In this document: positions 18,586 to 25,703 of the stretch, piece after piece
Layout of the letters: every line of letters starts with the position of its first letter
How positions within the stretch are numbered: position 1 is the stretch's first letter
Assembly: GCA_934255435.1 (NCBI GenBank)
Contig: CAKQNZ010000002.1
Location: 1-56,212, forward strand
Length of the DNA: 56,212 nt
Source: an uncultured Clostridia bacterium
GTDB taxonomy: Bacteria; Bacillota; Clostridia; Peptostreptococcales; Anaerovoracaceae
Reading direction: 5' to 3'
Program-made: the position numbers and the translations under genes
Notes under the pieces: model-generated
What the model saw: only the letters and a program-made list of their open reading frames with translations
What the model was told of the DNA's origin: nothing
Database searches by the model: none

Positions 18586-19425
18586 ATGGGTATGAATGTT
18601 TTCAAAGGCAGTGACGAATATGTAGTTACGAAGGAGCTTATGAACGCTGTAAATGTTTCGATAGCTCTGCAGAAGCCGCTGCTGATAAAGGGCGAGCCGG
18701 GTACAGGAAAGACTATGCTGGCGGAAGCCATTTCAAAATCGCTGGGTATGGAGCTGATAATCTGGGGTATCAAATCCACCACAAAGGCGCAGGAAGGTCT
18801 CTACGTGTATGACACGGTACAGAGACTTTACGACAGCCAGTTCGGAGAAGGCGACGTTGCCGATATCAAGCAGTACATAAAGCTGGGCAAACTGGGCGAG
18901 GCTTTCAATTCGGACAAGCAGGTGGTGCTGCTGATAGACGAGATAGACAAGGCAGATCTGGAATTCCCCAACGACCTGCTCTGGGAGCTCGACAAGATGG
19001 AATTCTACATCAATGAAACGAAGGAGACTATAAAGACGAAGCACAGACCTATCGTCATCATCACGTCAAATGCAGAGAAAGAGCTACCGGATGCGTTCCT
19101 GAGAAGATGTATCTTCCACTATATCGAATTCCCTGACCAGGAAAAGATGGCAGAGATAATCAAAGTACACTTCGGCGATATAGACAGGAAGCTCCAGGAG
19201 AAAGCTCTTGAGGCGTTTTACAGGATAAGAAAGATGGACGCTATCCAGAAAAAACCAAGCACATCAGAGCTGCTGGACTGGATACAGGCACTGATGATAA
19301 GCGGAGTGGATATAAAGCATCTGTCAGACGATATGCCGTTCATAGGAGTGCTGCTGAAGAAAAATCAGGACATAGAGGCGCTGGAAGAGATAAAGACCAA
19401 AGGCTATTCACTGAAGAGGTGGTAA
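18586..19425 (+). CDS. MoxR-type AAA+ ATPase
   Basis: A 279-residue AAA+ ATPase of the MoxR/CoxD class, chaperone-like proteins that work with VWA partners to mature or remodel target complexes. Walker A is GEPGTGKT (residues 36-43), Walker B LLIDEID (115-121), and an arginine-rich sensor segment DAFLRRC follows. A good SD (AAAGGAG) precedes the ATG. The stop lies four bases before the VWA gene, so the two form a pair. The target is not identifiable here. Confidence 0.92.
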   Translation: MGMNVFKGSDEYVVTKELMNAVNVSIALQKPLLIKGEPGTGKTMLAEAISKSLGMELIIWGIKSTTKAQEGLYVYDTVQRLYDSQFGEGDVADIKQYIKLGKLGEAFNSDKQVVLLIDEIDKADLEFPNDLLWELDKMEFYINETKETIKTKHRPIVIITSNAEKELPDAFLRRCIFHYIEFPDQEKMAEIIKVHFGDIDRKLQEKALEAFYRIRKMDAIQKKPSTSELLDWIQALMISGVDIKHLSDDMPFIGVLLKKNQDIEALEEIKTKGYSLKRW

Positions 19426-19429
19426 CGCT

Positions 19430-20623
19430 ATGTTTCTTGAATTTTTTTACTTACTCAGGGCGAAGGGACTGTCAGTTTCCATAAATGAATGGATGACACT
19501 GATAGAAGCTCTTGACAAGGGTCTCGGAGAGTCGACTCTGACGGGGTTTTACAACCTGTGCAGGAGCATACTGATAAAGACGGAAGCCGACTATGACAAG
19601 TTCGATGCGGTGTTCGCAGAGTATTTCAAAGGTATACAGACTCCGGAGGAGCTTCCGGAGGAATTCTGGAACTGGCTCAACGAATCCGACAGGGAGAGAG
19701 CTCTCGACGATCATGGTGATATAGACAATGTTGCCAGAGAGCTGGAAGAACTGCTGCAGATGTTCCAGGAACGTATAAATGAGCAGAAGGAAAAGCATGA
19801 CGGCGGTAATCGCTGGATAGGAACAGGCGGTACATCGCCTTTTGGCAGAGGCGGATACAATCCTGCAGGCATCAGAGTAGGCGGCACAAGCCGTCACAAA
19901 TCAGCTGTACAGGTGGCAGGTGAACGTAAATTCAGAGACTTCCGGCAGGATACCATACTGGATATCAGACAGTTCCAGATGGCCTTCAGGAAGCTGCGTC
20001 AGTATTCATCAAGGGTAGACGGAGCGAAGACGGAGCTTGACGTCGACAGGACTATAGACGAGACCTGTGAAAATGCAGGGCTTCTCAGCATAGTGTACGA
20101 CAAGCCGAGAAAAAATACTGTGAAACTGCTGCTGCTGATAGACTCGGACGGCTCCATGCAGCCGTACACGAGACTTTGCAACAGATTGTTCCAGGCGGTG
20201 AGCAAGTCCAACCATTTCAAGGACCTGAAGATATACTATTTCCATAACTGTGTATACGACCATCTCTATACGACGCCGTTCTGCAGGCGGGGAGACTGGG
20301 TGGAGACCGACTGGGTACTGAACAATCTGGACAGCGAATACAAAGTCATATTCGTGGGCGATGCAGCCATGGCACCGTCGGAGCTTTTCAGGCGTGGAGG
20401 CAATTCCTACATAGGTCTCTGGAACGAGGAGCCGGGACTGATGTGGCTCAACAAGTTCAAGCGCAGATACAAGAAGCTGATATGGCTGAATCCGATAGAG
20501 CAGGAAGCATGGCCGTGGGCATACGGCGCCCAGACTATAGAAGCCGTAGGCAATGTATTCCCTATGTTCGAACTTTCGATAGACGGACTGGATGCAGGTA
20601 TAAAGAAGCTGCTGGTAAGATAG
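19430..20623 (+). CDS. VWA domain (CoxE-like) protein
   Basis: A 397-residue cytoplasmic protein of the CoxE/YehP type. A helical N-terminal region (1-120) is followed by a Gly-rich linker (125-155) and a C-terminal von Willebrand A fold. The metal-site motif is DSDGS at residues 238-242, in which the usual second Ser of DxSxS is Asp. Such proteins act with the MoxR ATPase encoded directly upstream (GAGGTGG SD, 4-base gap). A metal-insertion or complex-assembly role is likely, with an unknown client. Confidence 0.9.
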   Translation: MFLEFFYLLRAKGLSVSINEWMTLIEALDKGLGESTLTGFYNLCRSILIKTEADYDKFDAVFAEYFKGIQTPEELPEEFWNWLNESDRERALDDHGDIDNVARELEELLQMFQERINEQKEKHDGGNRWIGTGGTSPFGRGGYNPAGIRVGGTSRHKSAVQVAGERKFRDFRQDTILDIRQFQMAFRKLRQYSSRVDGAKTELDVDRTIDETCENAGLLSIVYDKPRKNTVKLLLLIDSDGSMQPYTRLCNRLFQAVSKSNHFKDLKIYYFHNCVYDHLYTTPFCRRGDWVETDWVLNNLDSEYKVIFVGDAAMAPSELFRRGGNSYIGLWNEEPGLMWLNKFKRRYKKLIWLNPIEQEAWPWAYGAQTIEAVGNVFPMFELSIDGLDAGIKKLLVR

Positions 20624-20652
20624 CAGATGATGATAAAATATTTTTCTCAGCG

Positions 20653-20674
20653 GGCTGCAGTGAGAGATGCAGCC
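20653..20674 (+). other. RNA hairpin before the ABM gene
   Basis: GGCTGCA (20653-20659) pairs perfectly with TGCAGCC (20668-20674). There is no T run, and the SD of the next gene follows directly, so it is more likely an mRNA-stabilising or processing hairpin than a terminator. Confidence 0.4.
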
Positions 20675-20690
20675 GGGAAGGAGAGTCAAA

Positions 20691-20975
20691 ATGGTAGTTC
20701 TTAATGTACATTATTTCACAAAACCAGGCAAGAGAGCAGAATTCTATGAAGCGGTGAACAAGCTGGAAGTGCCGCAGAAGTCGAGAGCCGAAGAAGGCAA
20801 CATCAAATACGACTACTATCTGTCTATCGACAACGAAGACGAGATACTTCTGGTGGAAAACTGGAAAGACGAAGACGCATTCAAGTTACATACAGAGCAG
20901 GCACACTTCAAGGCACTGGGCGAACTCAAAGCAGAGTATGTGGCAGAAACAGTGCTGAAGAGATACGAAGGATAG
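20691..20975 (+). CDS. Antibiotic biosynthesis monooxygenase (ABM/YgiN-fold) protein
   Basis: A 94-residue single-domain alpha-beta barrel protein with the ABM pattern: VVLNVHYFTKPGKR at the start, YDYYLSIDNEDEILLVENW in the middle and HTEQAHFKALGE near the end. Members degrade quinones or small aromatics or are of unknown function. The ATG at 20691 has AAGGAGAG upstream; an in-frame ATG at 20667 lies before the SD and is rejected. It is followed by a strong terminator. Confidence 0.85.
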   Translation: MVVLNVHYFTKPGKRAEFYEAVNKLEVPQKSRAEEGNIKYDYYLSIDNEDEILLVENWKDEDAFKLHTEQAHFKALGELKAEYVAETVLKRYEG

Positions 20976-20992
20976 GATCTGAAATCTGGATC

Positions 20993-21166
20993 ATGATCAA
21001 AAAGCGGCGGAAGCGATACCGTCGCTTTTTCTTTGATAATGAATTTGAAGTAAATTTTATTGATGTACAGGATAATATAAATAAAGCTGATTCAGATTCA
21101 TTGTTTGAGAAAGCATCTGTATATAATGATTTATCGTACAAGCATAATGAATTGGAGGAGGATTGA
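20993..21166 (+). CDS. Possible 57-residue protein overlapping the ABM terminator
   Basis: An open frame of 57 codons that begins with ATG at 20993, reads through the terminator stem (giving an Arg/Lys-rich N-terminus) and continues as an acidic, protein-like sequence that ends in ELEED. Its stop lies two bases before the lipoprotein ATG and its last codons are the lipoprotein's ribosome binding site, which would couple the two. There is only a weak GGATC upstream of the ATG. It may instead be the 3' remnant of a larger gene cut at the terminator. Base composition is AT-rich like the next two genes. Confidence 0.3.
   Translation: MIKKRRKRYRRFFFDNEFEVNFIDVQDNINKADSDSLFEKASVYNDLSYKHNELEED
21001..21031 (+). 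terminator. Rho-independent terminator after the ABM gene
   Basis: AAAGCGGCGG (21001-21010) pairs with CCGTCGCTTT (21019-21028), 8-base loop, continuing into five T. Confidence 0.88.
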
Positions 21167-21167
21167 A

Positions 21168-21596
21168 ATGAAGAAGTTACGTATAGCTGTCACTATTGTT
21201 TTGATAATAACTGTTTTATCTGCATGTGGCAGTTCAAAAGAAAGTGAGAATGACATTAAAGGTGAATGGCAGGCATACGGTACGAAGACTGAAGATGGAA
21301 TAAAATCATATGATGAGCTGTTTGACAGCAAGACAGCAAAGACTATGTGTTCAGGAAAGTTGTCATTCAGTGAAGATGGTAAAGTGACATCTGAAAACAG
21401 CGGTACATCCCTGGAAGGCACATATGAGGGAAACGGTGATGGATATGTTATGACTTTTATAATAAATGAGCCGGATACAGAACAACAAATGAAAGCATAT
21501 ATTGAGAATGGCAGGCTGATAGTAGAACAGATTGTTCCTGACGGTCATGAAGACAGTGACTTAGGAGATCCTGCTGTTTATGAAAAAACAAAATGA
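21168..21596 (+). CDS. Small lipoprotein of unknown function
   Basis: A 142-residue secreted lipoprotein: a basic start, a hydrophobic helix and the lipobox LSAC with Cys at position 20. The mature part is acidic and beta-rich (KGEWQAYG, LSFSEDGKVTS, LEGTYEGNGDGYVMTF), resembling the small lipocalin-like or DUF5640-type beta-barrel lipoproteins common in clostridia. GGAGGAGG precedes the ATG at 21168. It is more AT-rich than the surrounding genes, pointing to an accessory patch. Function not recognised. Confidence 0.78.
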   Translation: MKKLRIAVTIVLIITVLSACGSSKESENDIKGEWQAYGTKTEDGIKSYDELFDSKTAKTMCSGKLSFSEDGKVTSENSGTSLEGTYEGNGDGYVMTFIINEPDTEQQMKAYIENGRLIVEQIVPDGHEDSDLGDPAVYEKTK

Positions 21597-21667
21597 ACAA
21601 AGTCTTTGCATTGGTACAGTATCTTTGTATGATAAAGATATAATGTGTTGGACAGAAAGGAAAAACC

Positions 21668-21850
21668 ATGAACATAACAAGTTTTTTACCATTGCTGCAG
21701 ATGATAGTATTCGGAGTTATCAAATATGCCGTACTTCTGTACTGTATGTACAGAGTCATCCGTCTGGCTATAAGAAAAGAGAGGGAAAGCGCTGCTGCAC
21801 AGGAGGATGAAAAAGCGCCTGTTTCCAATGATAAAGAGCTCAGCGACTGA
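21668..21850 (+). CDS. Small single-pass membrane protein
   Basis: A 60-residue protein with one transmembrane helix (about residues 8-30, ending in an Arg-rich cytoplasmic border) and an acidic C-terminal tail. AAAGG lies about eight bases before the ATG. It follows the lipoprotein by 71 bases and has the same AT-rich character. No family recognised. Confidence 0.55.
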   Translation: MNITSFLPLLQMIVFGVIKYAVLLYCMYRVIRLAIRKERESAAAQEDEKAPVSNDKELSD

Positions 21851-21939
21851 TAACTGTATTCTCTGAAACAAAGTATCGCAGGCAGTACATCCAGTTATGC
21901 TTCGGAATGATAATCGGATATAATGATATTATTCGGAAT

Positions 21940-21966
21940 GATATCGTTGATATCGTTGATATCGTT
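21940..21966 (+). repeat. Three tandem 9-bp repeats, candidate operator
   Basis: GATATCGTT occurs three times head to tail (21940-21948, 21949-21957, 21958-21966). The last copies overlap the -35 box of the next gene. A further imperfect pair, TTCGGAATGATA, occurs at 21901-21912 and 21932-21943. Confidence 0.8.
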
Positions 21967-21984
21967 CTTTTTCTGGAGTATAAT
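21956..21984 (+). promoter_or_regulatory. Sigma-A promoter for the HTH-ATPase-nuclease gene
   Basis: TTGATA (21956-21961), 17-bp spacer, TATAAT (21979-21984). The -35 box is formed by repeats two and three of the GATATCGTT array. Confidence 0.75.
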
Positions 21985-22035
21985 ATACAGAGAAAAAGTG
22001 ATAGTGTCACTATGATATTCCTGGAGGTGTAACTG

Positions 22036-23907
22036 ATGAAATATACGATGACGGTAAAAGAGGCTGCCGGTATATGGCACGTATCTGAACGGAGAGTCGC
22101 ATATCTGTGCAAAGAAGGCCGTATCGACGGTGCCGAGAAGAACGGCCGCAGCTGGGAGATACCTGCTGATGCAGAGAAACCTGCAGATAATCGTGTGCGG
22201 TCAGGTATATATAAAAAAGCGGAGTCGGAAGGCAAACTTCCGCTGCCTGTAGGCGTTTCGGATTACAGAGAAGCAGTGCAGCGCTATTATTATGTGGACA
22301 AGACTCTGCTCATAAAGGACTTTCTGGACGAAGTACCGAAGGTCTCTTTGTTCACACGGCCACGACGCTTTGGCAAGACGCTGACAATGGAAATGCTCAG
22401 GACTTTCTTCGAAAAGACCGATGAAGACACATCTGTATTTTTCAGGAACAGGAATATCTGGAAATGCGGTCGGAAATACAGAGAGGCTCAGGGAAAATAC
22501 CCGGTGATATATCTGACTTTCAAGGATATAAAATGTATGACCTGGGAGGCCACATACGATCTGCTCGCTGAAATAATCAAAAATGAGTTTGACAGGCATC
22601 CGGAACTTGGAGACAGCAGCAGATGCAGCGACAGTGAGAAAGCCTATTACAACAGAGTCATAAGTAAGATCTCCACCGAAGAAGAACTGTCGACAGCACT
22701 TCTGACATTGTCATCGATGCTGCATAAACACCATGGCGTACCGGCAGTGATCATAATAGATGAATATGATACGCCTGTCCATCAGGGTTACATGACCGGA
22801 TTCTATGACGAGGTGATACTCTTTATGAGAAATCTGTTTTCCGGAGGTTTCAAGGATAATCCGAACCTGGCATATGGGTTCATGACAGGTATACTTAGGA
22901 TCGCTAAAGAAAGTATCTTCAGCGGACTCAACAACCTGAAGATCAACTCCATACTGGACAGGAAATACAGCTCATATTTCGGATTCACATCAGATGAAGT
23001 CAGGGCGATGGCAGATTATTACGGCGCTTCGGATAAGTATGAAGAACTTAGCCAGTGGTATGACGGATACCGTTTCGGCAATACTGATATATTCAACCCG
23101 TGGTCAGTGATAAACTATTTCAGCAATGACTGCACTCCCCGGACTTTCTGGCAGTCCACCGGCAATAATGATATCATCGGCGAGATCATGTCATATGCAG
23201 ATGAGGATATATACCAGAGGCTCTACTCTCTGATGCAGGGAAAATCATTCCCTGCGTATGTGGACACGGGGGTGATCTATCCGCAGCTCAAGAATGACCC
23301 GTCGTCCATATACAGCTTCCTGCTTGTGACAGGGTACCTCAAAGCACTCAGTGCAGAGACTGCTCCGGACGGGAATTTCATGTGCGAAGTCGCTGTACCG
23401 AATAAAGAGATATCTTTCGTGTACAACAGGGAAGTGCTGGCAAAACTCCGTGATATCATACCGCAGTCGACAGCAGTATATATACAGGAAGCGCTTTATA
23501 CCGGCAATGTCAGTCAGCTTCAGGAAAAGCTGCAGAAACTTCTTATGCAGTCGGTCAGCTATTATGATACTATGGGCGAGAATTTTTACCACGGTCTTAC
23601 TCTGGGGCTTTGTGCTGTTATGGACAGCAGCTATCGTGTGATGTCCAACAGGGAAGCCGGAGACGGTCGGTATGATATATGTATGCAGCCAAAGAAGAAT
23701 GATCTTCCAGGGATCATCCTGGAATTCAAGGCAGCCAGAAACGTATCCGCAGAAGACCTGAAAAAACTATCTCAGAAAGCACTGAAACAGATAGACGACA
23801 GGCATTATGACAGCGAGTTCAGCGGCAGGGCTGTGAAAACAGTGCTGAAGTACGGCATTGCTTTCAGCGGGAAAAACGTAGAGATCGCAGTAGACAGCAG
23901 TTTATAA
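22036..23907 (+). CDS. HTH - AAA-ATPase-like - PD-(D/E)XK nuclease fusion protein
   Basis: A 623-residue protein of three parts. Residues 1-55 resemble an excisionase-type winged HTH (TVKEAAGIWHVSERRVAYLC, then GAEKNGRSWEIP). Residues 70-400 match the AAA-ATPase_like family (PF09820), with Walker A RPRRFGKT at 108-115 and Walker B IDEYD at 241-245. The C-terminus matches the associated PDDEXK_9 nuclease (PF08011): GDGRYD with Asp547 and EFK with Glu563/Lys565. Most members I know have only the last two domains. The family is abundant in Bacteroidetes and Clostridia; its role is unknown, with defence or mobile-element links suggested. An SD (GGAGGTG) lies nine bases upstream. Its promoter carries tandem repeats, so self-regulation through the HTH is plausible. 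Confidence 0.85.
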   Translation: MKYTMTVKEAAGIWHVSERRVAYLCKEGRIDGAEKNGRSWEIPADAEKPADNRVRSGIYKKAESEGKLPLPVGVSDYREAVQRYYYVDKTLLIKDFLDEVPKVSLFTRPRRFGKTLTMEMLRTFFEKTDEDTSVFFRNRNIWKCGRKYREAQGKYPVIYLTFKDIKCMTWEATYDLLAEIIKNEFDRHPELGDSSRCSDSEKAYYNRVISKISTEEELSTALLTLSSMLHKHHGVPAVIIIDEYDTPVHQGYMTGFYDEVILFMRNLFSGGFKDNPNLAYGFMTGILRIAKESIFSGLNNLKINSILDRKYSSYFGFTSDEVRAMADYYGASDKYEELSQWYDGYRFGNTDIFNPWSVINYFSNDCTPRTFWQSTGNNDIIGEIMSYADEDIYQRLYSLMQGKSFPAYVDTGVIYPQLKNDPSSIYSFLLVTGYLKALSAETAPDGNFMCEVAVPNKEISFVYNREVLAKLRDIIPQSTAVYIQEALYTGNVSQLQEKLQKLLMQSVSYYDTMGENFYHGLTLGLCAVMDSSYRVMSNREAGDGRYDICMQPKKNDLPGIILEFKAARNVSAEDLKKLSQKALKQIDDRHYDSEFSGRAVKTVLKYGIAFSGKNVEIAVDSSL

Positions 23908-23924
23908 GACATTGAAAAACGCAG

Positions 23925-23965
23925 CAGGAGCAGAGAACCGGGAATATGGTCTCTGCTCCTGTTTT
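23925..23965. terminator. Bidirectional terminator between the nuclease fusion and hydA
   Basis: CAGGAGCAGAG (23925-23935) pairs with CTCTGCTCCTG (23951-23961), with ACC/GGT extending the stem. TTTT follows on the plus strand and an A-rich stretch precedes it, serving the convergent hydrogenase genes. Confidence 0.85.
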
Positions 23966-23981
23966 AGCAAATATACTGTAT

Positions 23982-25703
23982 CTACAGCTTCCAGTCGCTG
24001 TGCTTTGTATGCAGCAGTTCATGGGCTCTGCGTGACAGCGGGTGTTCGAGGTATTCGCTGTATGTCATCTGTACGGATGGATTCTCATGGGAGAATCTTA
24101 CCGGTACTGCGCTGTCGATGCCGTAAAGGCTGCGGCCTCTCTCTTCAGCAAGCTCAATACCATCATGGACCGGCTGTCCGCCTCCGCCTGCGCATCCGCC
24201 GGGGCATGCCATGACTTCGACGAAATCATAGCTGACTTTACCGGACTTTACAGCTTCCATCAGCTTCCTGGCGTTGCCAAGACCACTGACGGCAGCAACG
24301 TTTATCTCAGCCCCTTCTATATCGAAAGTAGCTTCTTTCCATCCCTTCACGCCCCGTACACGTTTGAATGCGTCTTTTTCAGGATTCCTGCCGGTGAGCA
24401 TGAAATATGCAGATCTGAGGGCCGCTTCCATGACGCCGCCGGAAGCTCCGAAGATGACTCCGGCTCCGGTGCCTTCTCCGAAAAATTCATCGAAGCTGCC
24501 TTCGCTGAGGTCGGCGACACGTATCCTGTCGGCATTGATGAGCCTTGTGAGCTCTCTTGTTGTCAGCACGATATCCACATCTGATCCGCATCCGCTGTCA
24601 TTCACAGCAGTGACACTGCGTTCGTACTTTTTGGAAAGGCACGGCATTATGGAAACGCTTACGATCTTGTCAGGATCGAGCCCCAGCTTATGGGCTATAT
24701 ACGTCTTGCTTACAGCTCCGAACATCTGCTGCGGAGATTTTGCAGAGGAAAGATTGTCTGTGAACTCCGGATATTCCGATCTGATGAATCTTATCCATCC
24801 GGGACAGCATGATGTGAACATCGGCCATCTGTGTCTGTCACGTTCTTTGACACGCTCCAGGAACTCGCTGCCTTCTTCCATTATCGTAAGATCGGCAGAG
24901 TAGACTGTATCGAATATATAGTCGAACCCGATCTGACGGAGAGCGCTTATGAGCTTGCCGAGGGTACTTTCCTCCTTGTAGAGTCCGATGGATTCTCCCC
25001 AGGCCGTCCGCACTGCAGGGGCTATCTGTACTACAGTTATCTTGTCCGGATCGGCGATAGCGTCGAGGACTCTGTTCGTATCAGATCTTTCCCTGAGGGC
25101 GCCTACAGGGCAGTGAGTGATGCACTGTCCGCAGTATGTGCAGTGGGTCATGTCAAAAGGCACGTTCTGAGATACACTTACAGTCGTACGGTAGCCGCTG
25201 CCTGAAAGGTTCCAGATGTTCATGCCCTGTATCTTGTCGCATACCTGTATGCATCTCATGCACTTGATACATTTTGAAGCGTCACGCACCAGCGGGCCCT
25301 GGGTGTTCCAGCGCTTTTTTTCTGCAATGTTCTCATATGGTATCTCCAGTATGCCCAGGTCGTTTGCCAGTTTCTGCAGGTTGCAGTTGCCGCTCCTGTG
25401 ACATATGGCGCATTTGCAGTCGTGGTCAGACAGTATCAGTTCTACGTTTATGCGTCTTGTCCTCCTGACTCTGGGACTGTTGGTGTATATCTTCATTCCG
25501 CTTTCAACGGGCGTGTTGCAGGCAGGGATCAGTTTGTCCATACCGGCATTTTCCACGATGCAGACTCTGCAGGCACCTATCTCGTTGATACCTTCAAGGA
25601 AGCAGAGGTGCGGTATGTCGATGCCCACCATTTTCGCAGCTTCCATGATGGTAGTGCCGCTCTTTACGGAAATTTTCTGGTCGTTGATAGTAAGTTTTAC
25701 CAT
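23982..25703 (-). CDS. hydA: [FeFe] hydrogenase catalytic subunit
   Basis: A 573-residue iron hydrogenase that interconverts protons and H2. From the N-terminus: a 2Fe-2S ferredoxin-type domain (CRVC motif), a His-Cys 4Fe-4S site, a 2x(4Fe-4S) domain (CIKCMRCIQVC and CTYCGQCITHC), then the H-cluster domain with L1 TSCCPGW, L2 MPCLSKKYE and L3 MACPGGCAGGGGQP, and a C-terminal small subunit-like extension. The M3 modular layout is that of soluble, electron-bifurcating or NAD(P)H-linked enzymes. The start at 25703 overlaps the upstream hydB-like stop by seven bases (ATGGTAA), with AAGGAGG upstream; an in-frame ATG at 25760 lies well inside that gene. No HydEFG maturases are in the window. Confidence 0.95.
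   Translation of the reverse strand: MVKLTINDQKISVKSGTTIMEAAKMVGIDIPHLCFLEGINEIGACRVCIVENAGMDKLIPACNTPVESGMKIYTNSPRVRRTRRINVELILSDHDCKCAICHRSGNCNLQKLANDLGILEIPYENIAEKKRWNTQGPLVRDASKCIKCMRCIQVCDKIQGMNIWNLSGSGYRTTVSVSQNVPFDMTHCTYCGQCITHCPVGALRERSDTNRVLDAIADPDKITVVQIAPAVRTAWGESIGLYKEESTLGKLISALRQIGFDYIFDTVYSADLTIMEEGSEFLERVKERDRHRWPMFTSCCPGWIRFIRSEYPEFTDNLSSAKSPQQMFGAVSKTYIAHKLGLDPDKIVSVSIMPCLSKKYERSVTAVNDSGCGSDVDIVLTTRELTRLINADRIRVADLSEGSFDEFFGEGTGAGVIFGASGGVMEAALRSAYFMLTGRNPEKDAFKRVRGVKGWKEATFDIEGAEINVAAVSGLGNARKLMEAVKSGKVSYDFVEVMACPGGCAGGGGQPVHDGIELAEERGRSLYGIDSAVPVRFSHENPSVQMTYSEYLEHPLSRRAHELLHTKHSDWKL

Noticed and set aside
21940..21966. CRISPR array
   Set aside because: The repeats are 9 bp, directly adjacent without spacers, and no cas gene is present.
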